From an uncultured bacterium (GTDB lineage Bacteria > Actinomycetota > Coriobacteriia > Coriobacteriales > Coriobacteriaceae), in NCBI GenBank assembly GCA_905215525.1, contig CAJMQJ010000005.1, forward strand, positions 104,490-168,489: a DNA stretch of 64,000 nucleotides, read 5' to 3'. The translations under genes were made by a program, and so were the position numbers. The notes beneath the pieces are model-generated. The model was given only the letters and a program-made list of their open reading frames with translations, was not told the DNA's origin and did no database searches. Of the stretch, positions 54,050-62,764 are shown piece after piece. Position 1 is the first letter of the stretch. The number at the start of each line of letters is the position of its first letter.

Positions 54050-55252
54050 TTAGGCCTGGAACCAACGGGCGGTGTTGCGCTCGTCGAGGGCCTTGAGGGT
54101 AGCGGCGGGATCGGCAACCTTCTGCAGGAACATCATGGCTGCGATGGCGTACGGCTTGTAGCTGGCCTCCTTGTACATACCCACGCGGTGCATGTCGAAG
54201 ACGTCGGCGTTGACCTCGCCGTGCTCGCAAGAGACACCGGAGATGTCGGCGGGCAGCGGATGCATAAAGATGGTGTCCTGGCCGTTGGCGGTCTTCTCCA
54301 TGAGCTCGGTCGTGGAGCACCAATCCTGATGCGTGGCGTTCTGAGCGAGCAGCTCCTTCTCGAGTGCAGCGATGCCGGCGTCGTCGCCCTCGGCGTACAG
54401 GTTGGTGCGCTTCTCCATGGCGGCAAACGGAGCCCAGCTCTTCGGGATCACGATATCGGCGCCCTCGAAGGCCTCGGCCATGGTGTTGACCTGCTTAAAG
54501 GTGGTGCCGGACTCGGCGGCATAACCCTTGGCGCGCTCGACGACCTCGGGCATGAGGTCGTAGCCCTCGGGGTGGGCCAAGGTGACGTCCATGCCAAAAC
54601 GGGGCAGCAGGCTGATCAGCGACTGCGGGCAGGACAGCGGCTTGCCGTAAGAGGGCGAGTAGGCCCAGGTGACGGCAACCTTTTTGCCCTTGAGGTTCTC
54701 AAGACCGCCAAACTCGTTGATGAGGTAGAGCATGTCGGCAGAGGACTGCGTGGGGTGATCGGAGTCGGACTGCAGGGAGATGAGCGTGGGACGGTGATCC
54801 AGAACGCCGTCCTCGTAGGCCTGCTGGACAGACTCGGAGACCTCGGCCATGTAGGCGTCGCCCTTGCCGATGTACATGTCGTCGCGGATGCCGATGACGT
54901 CGGCCATGAAGGAGATCATGGTAGCGGTCTCGCGGACGGTCTCGCCGTGAGCGATCTGGGACTTCTTCTCGTCCAGGTCCTGCAGCTCAAGACCGAGCAG
55001 GTTGGCTGCCTTAGAGAAGGAGAAGCGCGTACGGGTGGAGTTGTCACGGAACAGGGAGACGGCCAGACCCGAATCGAAGATCTTGGACGAAACGTTGTTC
55101 TCGCGCAGCTCGCGCAGGGCGTCGGCGACGATGTAGAGCGCCTTGAGCTCATCGGTGGTCTTATCCCAGGTGTGCAGGAAGTCGCTGCCGTACATGCCCT
55201 TAAAATCGAGGCCGTTCAGCTGCTCGACGAGCTCGGTAAACTTGGCGTCCAT
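54050..55252 (-). CDS. ygeW: Knotted carbamoyltransferase YgeW
   Basis: 400 aa, aspartate/ornithine carbamoyltransferase fold. Carbamoyl phosphate motif SLFRDNSTRTRFSF, HPTQSSADMLYLI, and the C-terminal FMHPLPADIS of the family. YgeW-type enzymes act on an unknown amine; in purine-degrading anaerobes the reaction may run backward to yield carbamoyl phosphate for ATP (inference). ATG 55252 has AAGGA 7 nt upstream; the frame to 55438 is rejected. Follows ygeY by about 200 bp. Confidence 0.92.
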   Translation of the reverse strand: MDAKFTELVEQLNGLDFKGMYGSDFLHTWDKTTDELKALYIVADALRELRENNVSSKIFDSGLAVSLFRDNSTRTRFSFSKAANLLGLELQDLDEKKSQIAHGETVRETATMISFMADVIGIRDDMYIGKGDAYMAEVSESVQQAYEDGVLDHRPTLISLQSDSDHPTQSSADMLYLINEFGGLENLKGKKVAVTWAYSPSYGKPLSCPQSLISLLPRFGMDVTLAHPEGYDLMPEVVERAKGYAAESGTTFKQVNTMAEAFEGADIVIPKSWAPFAAMEKRTNLYAEGDDAGIAALEKELLAQNATHQDWCSTTELMEKTANGQDTIFMHPLPADISGVSCEHGEVNADVFDMHRVGMYKEASYKPYAIAAMMFLQKVADPAATLKALDERNTARWFQA

Positions 55253-55406
55253 GTAAATGTCCTTTCCAAAGATGAAACGATCGCAATGAGTAGATGTGCT
55301 CCGGCATGCGCGTGTGGCTAGAACATGCAGAGCACTATGACGAGGACCCGCTACCGTTGAGGAAGCATGGGAGATAACGACCGCGGGCCCCAAGTCAACA
55401 GGGGGT

Positions 55407-55431
55407 GCCGGGGACACGAGCTGTCCCCGGC
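55407..55431 (-). terminator. Hairpin after ygeY
   Basis: Perfect 10-bp GCCGGGGACA/TGTCCCCGGC stem with a 5-nt loop, 22 nt after the ygeY stop; no T-run. The core GGGGACA is like repeat families C and D. Confidence 0.5.
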
Positions 55432-55453
55432 TCAACAAGATCGAGGAATGGGA

Positions 55454-56839
55454 CTAATCGATCTTGTTGTTGGTCAGACCGGCGCGGAACACGGTGGCGT
55501 CGCCATCGGCCTGGCTCGGATCGTAGAGGTTCAGGGCAGCCACATACATGGCGGCAGCGGTGACCAGGTCGTCCTTGTAGGTGACCTCGTTGGGAGCGTG
55601 AGCCTGAGACTCGGCACCCGGGCCGAAGCCGACGCAGGGGATGCCATAGCGGCCCTGGATGGAAACGCAGTTCGTGGAGAAGGTCCACTTGTCGCACAGC
55701 GGACGACCGGTGCGCTTGTCCATGCTGGGCTCGCAGCCGATGCGCTCGTCACCGAACATGGCCTTGTGGGCGTCGACGAGGGCCTTGACGTGCGGAGCGG
55801 TCTCCTTGTTGATCCACGTGGGGAAGTAAGCCTCGGTCTCGTAGACCTCGCCGGTCCAGGACGGACGGTCGTACATGTACATGGAGACCTTCACGTCGTC
55901 GCCGTACTTCTTGGCAGCCGGCAGGTTGCGGATCTCGTCTAGGCAGGACTCCCAGGTCTCACCGGCGGTCATGCGACGGTCGATGGAGATGGCGCAGGAG
56001 TCAGCCACGGCGCAACGGCTGGGGCTGGTGTAGAAGATCTGGCTGACGGTGCAGGTGCCGCGGCCCAGGAAGCGGGCATCCTCGAAGTGCTCGGGGTTGT
56101 ACTTGGGGTCGAGCATCTTGACGAGGCCCTTGATGTCGGTCGACTCGTCGCAGCCGTTGTTGTTGAGGGCGCGGACGTCGGCGATGATGTCGGCCATCTT
56201 GTAGATGGCGTTATCGCCGCGGTCGGGAGCGGAACCGTGGCAGGAGGTGCCGTGAACGTCGACGCGGATTTCCATGCGGCCGCGGTGACCGCGATAGATG
56301 CCGCCATCGGTGGGCTCGGTGGAAATGACGAACTCGGGCTTAATGCCGTCCTTGTTGTAGATGTACTGCCAGCACATGCCGTCGCAGTCCTCTTCCTGGA
56401 CGGTGCCGACGACCATGATCTTGTAGCCCTCGGGGATGAGGCCCATGTCCTTCATCATCTTGGCAGCGTAGGTAGCAGAAGCCATGCCACCCTCCTGGTC
56501 GGAGCCACCGCGGCCGTAGATGATCTCGTCGGTCTCGTAGCCCTCATAGGGATCGGCATCCCAGTTCTCGATGTTGCCGATGCCGACGGTGTCGATGTGG
56601 GAGTCGATGGCGATGATCTTGTCGCCCTCGCCCATAAAGCCCATAACGTTGCCAAGGCCGTCGACCTTGACCTCGTCATAGCCAAGGTTCTCCATCTCGG
56701 CCTTGATGCAGGCAACAACCTCACCCTCCTCGCAGGACTCAGAGGGATGGGAGATCATAGCGCGCAGGAAGCGAGTCATATCAGCACGATGGGACTCCGC
56801 AGCAGCCTTGATAGCGTCGTAATCGAGTTCTTTAGCCAT
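55454..56839 (-). CDS. ygeY: YgeY family selenium metabolism-linked M20 hydrolase
   Basis: 461 aa of the M20/ArgE/DapE metallopeptidase superfamily: IIAIDSHIDTVGIG (His and Asp ligands), VGTVQEEDCDGMCW (Glu pair), a dimerisation insert (GTSCHGSAPDRGDNAIYKM), and GFGPGAESQAHAPNE at the C-terminus. Probably cleaves an acyl- or carbamoyl-amino compound such as a ureido derivative. ATG 56839 follows AAAGG. Second in the dpaL-ygeY-ygeW order. Confidence 0.92.
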   Translation of the reverse strand: MAKELDYDAIKAAAESHRADMTRFLRAMISHPSESCEEGEVVACIKAEMENLGYDEVKVDGLGNVMGFMGEGDKIIAIDSHIDTVGIGNIENWDADPYEGYETDEIIYGRGGSDQEGGMASATYAAKMMKDMGLIPEGYKIMVVGTVQEEDCDGMCWQYIYNKDGIKPEFVISTEPTDGGIYRGHRGRMEIRVDVHGTSCHGSAPDRGDNAIYKMADIIADVRALNNNGCDESTDIKGLVKMLDPKYNPEHFEDARFLGRGTCTVSQIFYTSPSRCAVADSCAISIDRRMTAGETWESCLDEIRNLPAAKKYGDDVKVSMYMYDRPSWTGEVYETEAYFPTWINKETAPHVKALVDAHKAMFGDERIGCEPSMDKRTGRPLCDKWTFSTNCVSIQGRYGIPCVGFGPGAESQAHAPNEVTYKDDLVTAAAMYVAALNLYDPSQADGDATVFRAGLTNNKID

Positions 56840-56879
56840 TGTTCATAACCTTTCAAACGAAGGAATCTACCTGTGAGGT

Positions 56880-56997
56880 GGCGGAGCGATACCTATTTGC
56901 TCCGCTGCTCGGACAGTCCTGCGCAAGACGGAAAGCACATTAAGTGCTTTCCTTTGCGTGCGGAACTCGCGACGGAGCAAATAGGTATCGCTCCGCC
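56880..56997. repeat. 118-bp nested palindrome between dpaL and ygeY
   Basis: Outer arms 56880-56904 and 56973-56997 are a perfect 25-bp inverted repeat; the centre GGAAAGCAC/GTGCTTTCC forms an inner stem. Same size and plan as 16186-16300 but different sequence. Together with flanks it fills the 232-bp gap within the operon. Confidence 0.85.
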
Positions 56998-57071
56998 TCC
57001 CGGGTTCATACATCTGCAGGACATAGGGGGTCTAATAGGAATTTGGCGCGGCGCGTTGCGCCGCCCAACGA

Positions 57072-58286
57072 TTAACAAGTGGGATATTCGCCTTCCCAAA
57101 CAATGCGGCGATACTGGTCGGGGTCCGTGTCGCCTTCCGTGGAGAAGCAGAGCACGGAGCTCGTCTTGTCCAGGCCGATGAGTTCCTTGAGCTCGGCGTA
57201 CTCGGGATCGAGCATGAGGGTCTCGACCAGGCCGGTGGTCACGGCGCCGGACTCGCCGGAGATGACGCGCGGGTCGCCCTTCTCGGGAGCGCCCAGGGTG
57301 CGCATGCCGCGAGCGGTGACCCAGTCGGGGCAGGACACGAACGCGGTGGTGTGGTTGCGCAGGATATCCCAGCCCAGGATGTTGGGCTCGCCGCAGCACA
57401 GGCCGGCCATGATGGAGGGCATGTCGCCGTCCACGATGCGCGGGTCGCCGTCGCCGGCGGCAGCGCCCTTGTACAGGCAGGCGGCAGGCGCGCACTCGAC
57501 CACGACGAAGGTGGGCGGGTTATCGGGATACAGGTTGGTGAAGTAGCCCACCACGGCGCCAGCCAGCGAGCCCACGCCAGCCTGGACAAAGACGTGCGTC
57601 GGGCGGTTGATGGCCATCTCGCGCAGCTGCTCGGCAGCCTCGGAAGCCATGGTGCCGTAGCCCTCCATGATCCAGGACGGGATCTTCTCGTAGCCCTCCC
57701 AGGCGGTGTCCTGAACGATAACGCCGCGCTCGCAGGCGTCGGCCTCGGCGGCGGCCATGCGCACGCACTCGTCGTAGTTGACCTCTTCGATGGTCACCGT
57801 GGCGCCCTCGGCGGCGATGTTATCGAAGCGGGGCTTGGTGGAACCCTTGGGCATGTGCACGACGGCCTTCTGGCCCAGCTTGTTGGCAGCCCATGCCACG
57901 CCGCGGCCATGGTTGCCGTCGGTGGCGGTAAAGAAGGTAGCCTGGCCAAAGTCCTCGGCCAGCTGATCGGAGGTCAGGTAATCGAAGGTGCAGTCGGCAA
58001 CGTCCTTGCCGGTCTCGTCGGCAATGTAGTTGGCCATGGCAAACGATCCGCCCAGGACCTTAAAGGCGTTGAGGCCAAAGCGGTAGCTCTCGTCCTTAAC
58101 GCACAGGTTGGACAGGCCCAGGCGCGCAGCCTGACCGTCCAGGCGGGCAAGCGGAGTGACGGTATATTGAGGGAACGACTGGTGGAAGGCGCGGGCCTTC
58201 TTCACGTGGTCGAGGCTCATGATTCCCAAGTGCTTATCATCGCTCTTGGGCATCGTGTTGCCCGCCCACTGGATCTTATCGGCCAT
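57072..58286 (-). CDS. dpaL: Diaminopropionate ammonia-lyase (YgeX)
   Basis: 404 aa, PLP fold-type II. Splits 2,3-diaminopropionate to pyruvate and two ammonia. PLP Lys lies in RFGLNAFKVLGGSFA; other landmarks are FFTATDGNHGRGVAWAA, QAGVGSLAGAVVGYF (phosphate loop) and SGESGAVTTGL. Expected length. First gene of the dpaL-ygeY-ygeW run, next to a divergent regulator. In anaerobic purine/urate users this enzyme makes pyruvate from ring-derived diaminopropionate. Confidence 0.95.
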   Translation of the reverse strand: MADKIQWAGNTMPKSDDKHLGIMSLDHVKKARAFHQSFPQYTVTPLARLDGQAARLGLSNLCVKDESYRFGLNAFKVLGGSFAMANYIADETGKDVADCTFDYLTSDQLAEDFGQATFFTATDGNHGRGVAWAANKLGQKAVVHMPKGSTKPRFDNIAAEGATVTIEEVNYDECVRMAAAEADACERGVIVQDTAWEGYEKIPSWIMEGYGTMASEAAEQLREMAINRPTHVFVQAGVGSLAGAVVGYFTNLYPDNPPTFVVVECAPAACLYKGAAAGDGDPRIVDGDMPSIMAGLCCGEPNILGWDILRNHTTAFVSCPDWVTARGMRTLGAPEKGDPRVISGESGAVTTGLVETLMLDPEYAELKELIGLDKTSSVLCFSTEGDTDPDQYRRIVWEGEYPTC

Positions 58287-58378
58287 ACGGTGAACTCCTT
58301 AAGTCCTCTCTTGCCGGCCCCCGCATACGCGTTTCAGCCCATTCCCATTCATGCGGCTAAACTTTTATGTGGATGCCA

Positions 58379-58393
58379 AACAAAAAGTTTGTT
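58379..58393. promoter_or_regulatory. Operator-like palindrome 1
   Basis: AACAAA-AAG-TTTGTT. The same half-sites occur again at 58430-58444; both lie in the AT-rich divergent region between dpaL and the YheO-type regulator. Confidence 0.6.
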
Positions 58394-58429
58394 AGTACTG
58401 TTCTATCACACTTTTTGATTGGCAAACCT

Positions 58430-58444
58430 AACAAATTGTTTGTT
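58430..58444. promoter_or_regulatory. Operator-like palindrome 2
   Basis: AACAAA-TTG-TTTGTT, identical half-sites and spacing to 58379-58393, centres 51 bp apart (about five helical turns). The other parts of 58287-58563 hold no gene. Confidence 0.6.
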
Positions 58445-58563
58445 GCCGTAATCGGTACCTTTTCGCCGCCGAACGGTCACATAACGCAGCGACGCTTTCG
58501 TTATTTGCGAACAAGTGTGGTTTATGGCAAAGTGTGCCCAAACTAATTTTTAGGAAGGCACCC

Positions 58564-59217
58564 ATGACCCCCGCACAGATTGAGTTTTACAAGCGCCTCG
58601 CACACGGTCTGGCGCTCCAATTTGGTCCCAACTGCGAAGTCGTCGTCCACGATCTGGAGACCGAGGACGTGGACCACTCCATCGTAGTGATCGAAAACGG
58701 CCACGTCAGCGGGCGCAAACTGGGTGACGGACCCAGCCATATCGTGTTTGAGTCCATGCACGAGGGCACCACCGACGTGCACGACCGCGAGCCATACCTC
58801 ACCAAAACCACCGATGGCAAGCTGCTCAAGTCCTCGACCATCTTTATCCGCAACGACGAGGGCAAGCCCGTCGGCATTTTGGGCATTAACTTTGACATTA
58901 CGCTCATGAAGGCTTTTGAGCGCTCGCTCGACGCCTTTACCGGCACCGGCGGCACGGGCTACACCGAGCCCGAGCCCATTACCAAAAACATCGGCGACCT
59001 GCTCGAAGATCTACTGCGCGAGTGCGAACAGTTTGTGGGCAAGCCCGCGGCGCTCATGACCAAAGACGAGCGCATTCGTGCCATTGGCTACCTCGACCGT
59101 CGCGGCGCCTTCCTCATTTCCAAGTCGAGCGAACGCGCCTGCGAGTTCTTTGGCATCTCCAAGTACAGCTTCTATAGCTACCTCAATGAGGCCAAGGCGG
59201 CAGCAGGCGACAAGTAG
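58564..59217 (+). CDS. YheO-type PAS/HTH transcriptional regulator
   Basis: 217 aa. N-terminal YheO/PAS-like domain (LALQFGPNCEVVVHDLETED, HVSGRKLGDG, LLKSSTIFIRNDEGKPVGILGINFD as successive strands) and a C-terminal DauR-like helix-turn-helix (RRGAFLISKSSERACEFFGI, SKYSFYSYLNE). Members such as DauR sense amino acids or derivatives and control the catabolic genes beside them. Divergent from dpaL across 277 bp with twin palindromes, so it probably regulates the cluster. ATG 58564 follows AGGAAGG. Confidence 0.85.
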   Translation: MTPAQIEFYKRLAHGLALQFGPNCEVVVHDLETEDVDHSIVVIENGHVSGRKLGDGPSHIVFESMHEGTTDVHDREPYLTKTTDGKLLKSSTIFIRNDEGKPVGILGINFDITLMKAFERSLDAFTGTGGTGYTEPEPITKNIGDLLEDLLRECEQFVGKPAALMTKDERIRAIGYLDRRGAFLISKSSERACEFFGISKYSFYSYLNEAKAAAGDK

Positions 59218-59340
59218 GCACTCGCCTGGATTGCCCCTCCCCTTTTGGGCGCGAGTTCTGGAAAGCATGAATCCAAGACCGAGCCGCTTGGAAAGTTCCA
59301 TATAATCGATGTCATTAGTATTTCGGAAGGATGGAACAGA

Positions 59341-60315
59341 ATGGCGTTGAGCAAGGCATCATGCACCGGTCGCGGATTGATTCCGGCAATTGGTGGACAT
59401 GTGCACCGCATGTTCGATGAGGGTGAAGACGACCTGTTTTCGCTGAGCCTTGACGACGTGATGAATGATCGCCCGTGGACCGCCGACGAACTCATGGGCG
59501 GCGGGGCTCGTCCGTCAAGCCTCAATCCCGCACTTGCGCCTAAGCCCGCATCTGCGCCGACTCCTGCGCAGTCGCCTGTTTCGACGCCCGCACTCACTTC
59601 GGCGACCACGCCCGCTCCCCGCCCCGCAAGCGACCCGTCCGAAACGGCGGCATTTCTCGCTGCAGCGACGCAGGGCAAATCGGCCGACAGCACCGTTATG
59701 TACAGCGCCCAGCAGTTGCCTGTTCCTGCGGCACGCAAGCCTCCGGTCACAAGGCTCGATGAGCCCGTTGCCCATCAGGTTGCCTACGATTCCTGGGCTG
59801 CAACCGATCTGGATGAGACCTCTACCGGCATGCCGGCGCTCGACGTTCCAGTTAACCCGCTTTTTGCCGCCAACACGAGTGCCGCGGACTATGAGAGCGG
59901 TACGGCATTTTCCGATTATTCCGATGGCTATGCTGGCAACGGTCGCATCGAGACCGAGGATTATGGCACCGCATCGAGCGATTATCTCAACGATCCGTAC
60001 GCTGCCACGCCTGCACCGGAATATGACCCGGAGGCCGCGTCCGCGCCGGTGTATACCAAAAGCACAGGCGAAGAACGCTTCGCCGATTATTACGCCGAGG
60101 AAAAGGCGCTGCGTTTCTCGGAATTTCCGCAGGCAGTCAAGGTTGCCTTTATCGCCATTGTCATTGCCCTGCTCGGTGTCATTGCGTTTGAGGGATTCCG
60201 GCTGTTCTCCGGCCCCACCCAAGCGGAGTCGGAGACCCAGCAAAAAGAGGACGATAACGAGTATCTGGACATCAACACCCTCAAGGGCGACCCCAACGAC
60301 GGGGACGACGAGTAG
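59341..60315 (+). CDS. Hypothetical membrane-anchored Pro/Ala-rich protein
   Basis: 324 aa, not recognised. The N-terminal ~50 residues carry FDEGEDDLFSLSLDDVMNDR and PWTADELM; then ~200 residues low in order (Pro/Ala/Ser then Tyr/Asp/Ser-rich). A single hydrophobic span near residues 273-297 (VAFIAIVIALLGVIAFEGF) is followed by a short acidic tail. No signal peptide, so probably a cytoplasmic domain tethered near its C-terminus. ATG 59341 has AAGGA upstream. Confidence 0.7.
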   Translation: MALSKASCTGRGLIPAIGGHVHRMFDEGEDDLFSLSLDDVMNDRPWTADELMGGGARPSSLNPALAPKPASAPTPAQSPVSTPALTSATTPAPRPASDPSETAAFLAAATQGKSADSTVMYSAQQLPVPAARKPPVTRLDEPVAHQVAYDSWAATDLDETSTGMPALDVPVNPLFAANTSAADYESGTAFSDYSDGYAGNGRIETEDYGTASSDYLNDPYAATPAPEYDPEAASAPVYTKSTGEERFADYYAEEKALRFSEFPQAVKVAFIAIVIALLGVIAFEGFRLFSGPTQAESETQQKEDDNEYLDINTLKGDPNDGDDE

Positions 60316-60352
60316 CGAGGGTTAAGGGAGGGCCGGAAGAGCCGGCGGCATG

Positions 60353-61675
60353 TTACGGCTCCAAAAGCCCTGCCATAAAGATGGGCAGATACAGCACGTC
60401 ACCATCGCGGTGAAGATTACATTCCGCAAGTACCAGGGCGCGATCGATTCCGTAGCCCTTCGTCGCGAGCGCGTTGTCGAGCGCCGCATGGGACTTAAAG
60501 CTCTTGCCCGACTTGACCTCGATGGCAAGGACCTCCCCATCGAGCGTCTCCTCCACAAAATCGAGCTCGCCGACTTTTTTAGACGTAAAGTAGCGCAATC
60601 TGAATCCGTGGGCTTTGAGCTCTTGGGCAACGAAGCCCTCAAACGCCGCCCCCATGTTCATGCCAAAGGCGTCTTCCGCCTCCCCATCAAAAACGCCTTG
60701 GGCGACCCTTTTGGAATACGACGACATGAGCATTCCGGTGTCCAAGTAAAACAGCTTAAATAGATTTCGCTGCTCCCCCAATAAAAGGGGTGCCACGGGC
60801 GCCGTTACGTTATACACGGGAAGCGCGACACCCGCCTCCGACAACCAGAGAAAATGATCTGTCACCTGCGAAAAACGTTTGACACCGTTAATCGACGACA
60901 GCTTGAATCGCTTGTTTTTGGAGCCGGCCTCGCTGGGAATCAAATCATAGATATCGCGAATAACCAAGCGTAGCTCGGGCGGAGCGTACTTTGCGATGTC
61001 ATCGCGATACAGGGCGTGAAGATCGCGATGGATGTTTCGAACCTCGTCGACATTGCGCGTCGCCAAGAAGGAATTGACCGCGTCGGGCATGCCTCCCACC
61101 ACCACATACTGATGGAACAGATCGAACAAGCGGTCATACAGGTAGCCGGGGAGCTCCCCCTCATCCTTTAGACGGTCTCTGAGCATGTCAAACACGCTGG
61201 CACCAACGCCATTTGCCCAGCAAAACTCCTCAAAGTCGAGCGGGCACATCTGGACCTGCTCGACATACCCCACCGGCAGGGAATCGATGCCCTCGAGCTC
61301 AACGCCAAGGAGCGATCCGGTAAGGATGTATCGAAAGTCGCCGCGCTGGACCAGATATTTGATAAACGTCACCACGTTGGGGCATCGCTGCACCTCGTCG
61401 ATAACCACAACGGTCTTGTTCGCAACCATCGGCTGCGTTGCAGCAATAGACATGCGCATAAGCAGGTCATCCGCGCTTTTTGCCGCCAAAAACGAATCGC
61501 GCACGGACGCGTCGGCGATAAGGTCGAACGTCACGACATTTTCGAACGATTCGCTTGCAAAGACGTTGACCAAATATGACTTTCCCACCTGTCGGGCGCC
61601 CTTGACCAAAAGAGCCTTGTTAGGCGACGAGGCAAGCCAAGATTCAAACTGTGCTTTCGCTTTTCTCTGCAGCAT
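60353..61675 (-). CDS. AAA ATPase with DUF4143
   Basis: 440 aa. AAA_14 ATPase domain with Walker A GARQVGKS (residues 26-33), Walker B TVVVIDEVQRCP and sensor LTGSLLG, then a DUF4143 domain with a nuclease-like end (GELDFVEETLDGEVLAIEVKSGKSFKS, resembling the D...E-X-K arrangement of PD-(D/E)XK enzymes). Widespread in gut bacteria, function unresolved. ATG 61675 follows AAGGGG. Preceded by four 33-bp-spaced repeats. Confidence 0.88.
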   Translation of the reverse strand: MLQRKAKAQFESWLASSPNKALLVKGARQVGKSYLVNVFASESFENVVTFDLIADASVRDSFLAAKSADDLLMRMSIAATQPMVANKTVVVIDEVQRCPNVVTFIKYLVQRGDFRYILTGSLLGVELEGIDSLPVGYVEQVQMCPLDFEEFCWANGVGASVFDMLRDRLKDEGELPGYLYDRLFDLFHQYVVVGGMPDAVNSFLATRNVDEVRNIHRDLHALYRDDIAKYAPPELRLVIRDIYDLIPSEAGSKNKRFKLSSINGVKRFSQVTDHFLWLSEAGVALPVYNVTAPVAPLLLGEQRNLFKLFYLDTGMLMSSYSKRVAQGVFDGEAEDAFGMNMGAAFEGFVAQELKAHGFRLRYFTSKKVGELDFVEETLDGEVLAIEVKSGKSFKSHAALDNALATKGYGIDRALVLAECNLHRDGDVLYLPIFMAGLLEP

Positions 61676-61712
61676 AAGCGTACCCCTTATTACGTGCTGT
61701 TTTAGCACTAGG

Positions 61713-61825
61713 ATACACTTTTCCGTGGTTGCTAGGTGCTCATTTCGACACTTTTTCGAGGTTTTAAAGTGTGTATCACGACACTTTTCCGTACTTTTAC
61801 ACGGGATATTTCGACATTTTTTCGA
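61713..61825. repeat. Four iteron-like repeats at exact 33-bp spacing
   Basis: A core like CGACACTTTTYCG begins at 61713 (as ATACAC), 61746, 61779 and 61812. All steps are 33 bp, about three helical turns. All lie just upstream of the AAA/DUF4143 gene. AAAGTGT/ACACTTT at about 61766-61787 forms an inverted pair as well. Confidence 0.8.
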
Positions 61826-62042
61826 ATTTAAGCCTAACAGCAGCCGGCGAAATCAAGCGCCGCCCGCGCGTCATTTCGCAAGCGCGCTTGATTTGTGTCC
61901 GCGCGCGCTGATAGACTCCACCGTGCCTGCAAGGAGCGGGCACGTTTTATCCAGAGTCGGGGTAGAGAGTTGGCTCCACGACCCCGACGCCAACCGGCCA
62001 AGAGGCACGGTGGCCCTGCCAACATCGATGAAAGGAGTCCGT

Positions 62043-62576
62043 ATGGACAATTTCTCCGTGCGCAGTGAGCGCAACTTCCACAACCTGGCAGCCAAGCCAA
62101 AACGAATACATCTTCTGGACAAGCCGAGCGGCTACGCCTCGTCCATGGTCAAGAGCAGCCTCTCCCACCAGATGCGCTTTACGGTACAGAAGCTCGAGGA
62201 GGAGCTCTGCGTTGCTGGCAATCCGCATGTGTTGCAGATTAAGCTTCTTGGAGATGACTCGCGTGAGCCGTCCAGCTGGAAGCTCTTCGCCGACGGCGCG
62301 TGCGTTGCGGACGGATCCGGCGCCTTTGTTATGGATGCTATCGACCAGGGCATGATACAAGCCTGTAAGACATGGGGAGATCACGACGCATTTGCCGACA
62401 TCGCAGAGGCAATCGTTCTAAGCAAAGCTGCATTTGATATCAAGGAGCGCGCTTATCAGATGCTTTCATATATCGCATGGACAGTTGGTCGGTTCCACGC
62501 CCAGCACCTGATCGAGGGCATGGTCGCCGCCGGGGTAGACCCGATGCTGGAAGATCTTCTCAGCGCTCCCGCGTAG
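62043..62576 (+). CDS. Hypothetical protein, lineage-specific
   Basis: 177 aa, not recognised. Basic N-terminus (MDNFSVRSERNFHNLAAKPK), then SHQMRFTVQKLEEELCVAG and a mixed alpha/beta body; no signal peptide, membrane span or catalytic motif visible. ATG 62043 is preceded by AAAGGAG 5 nt away, a much better start than the long upstream frame. Spaced 360 bp from the divergent AAA ATPase. Confidence 0.7.
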   Translation: MDNFSVRSERNFHNLAAKPKRIHLLDKPSGYASSMVKSSLSHQMRFTVQKLEEELCVAGNPHVLQIKLLGDDSREPSSWKLFADGACVADGSGAFVMDAIDQGMIQACKTWGDHDAFADIAEAIVLSKAAFDIKERAYQMLSYIAWTVGRFHAQHLIEGMVAAGVDPMLEDLLSAPA

Positions 62577-62608
62577 ATTAATCGAGCGCTCTATCGACAA
62601 AGATGCAT

Positions 62609-62764
62609 CTACCATAACGGCATGGGGCGTGCTCGCCTTGTACCGACCCCAACCAATCCCGTCGGCGCGACTGCAGTCTCAAACAACCACCGGCACCATC
62701 CATCCGCACACGAGAGGCGATGGGCACAGGCGAACCCCTCAACCTCGCTATTCGTAAACTTCAT
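62609..62764 (-). other. Possible small ORF or gene remnant in a 421-bp gap
   Basis: A 51-codon minus-strand frame from ATG 62764 reads MKFTNSEVEGFACAHRLSCA and continues to MPLW. The frame extends upstream to a TGA near 62840 with plausible protein-like residues but no clear start or ribosome site, which suggests a decayed gene. Nothing else in 62577-62997 is supported. Confidence 0.25.

Noticed and set aside
51554..55321. 1255-codon open frame on the + strand
   Set aside because: It runs antisense to hyuA-like, mocA-like and ygeW genes and has no family-like sequence; high GC at third positions removes stop codons from the opposite strand.
60353..61675. AAA/DUF4143 gene as part of a defence island
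   Set aside because: No restriction, toxin or other defence gene is next to it; DUF4143 ATPases are common singletons.
61711..61825. CRISPR array
   Set aside because: Spacing is regular but repeats are short and degenerate, the array has only four units, and no cas gene is near. No CRISPR array was seen anywhere in the window.
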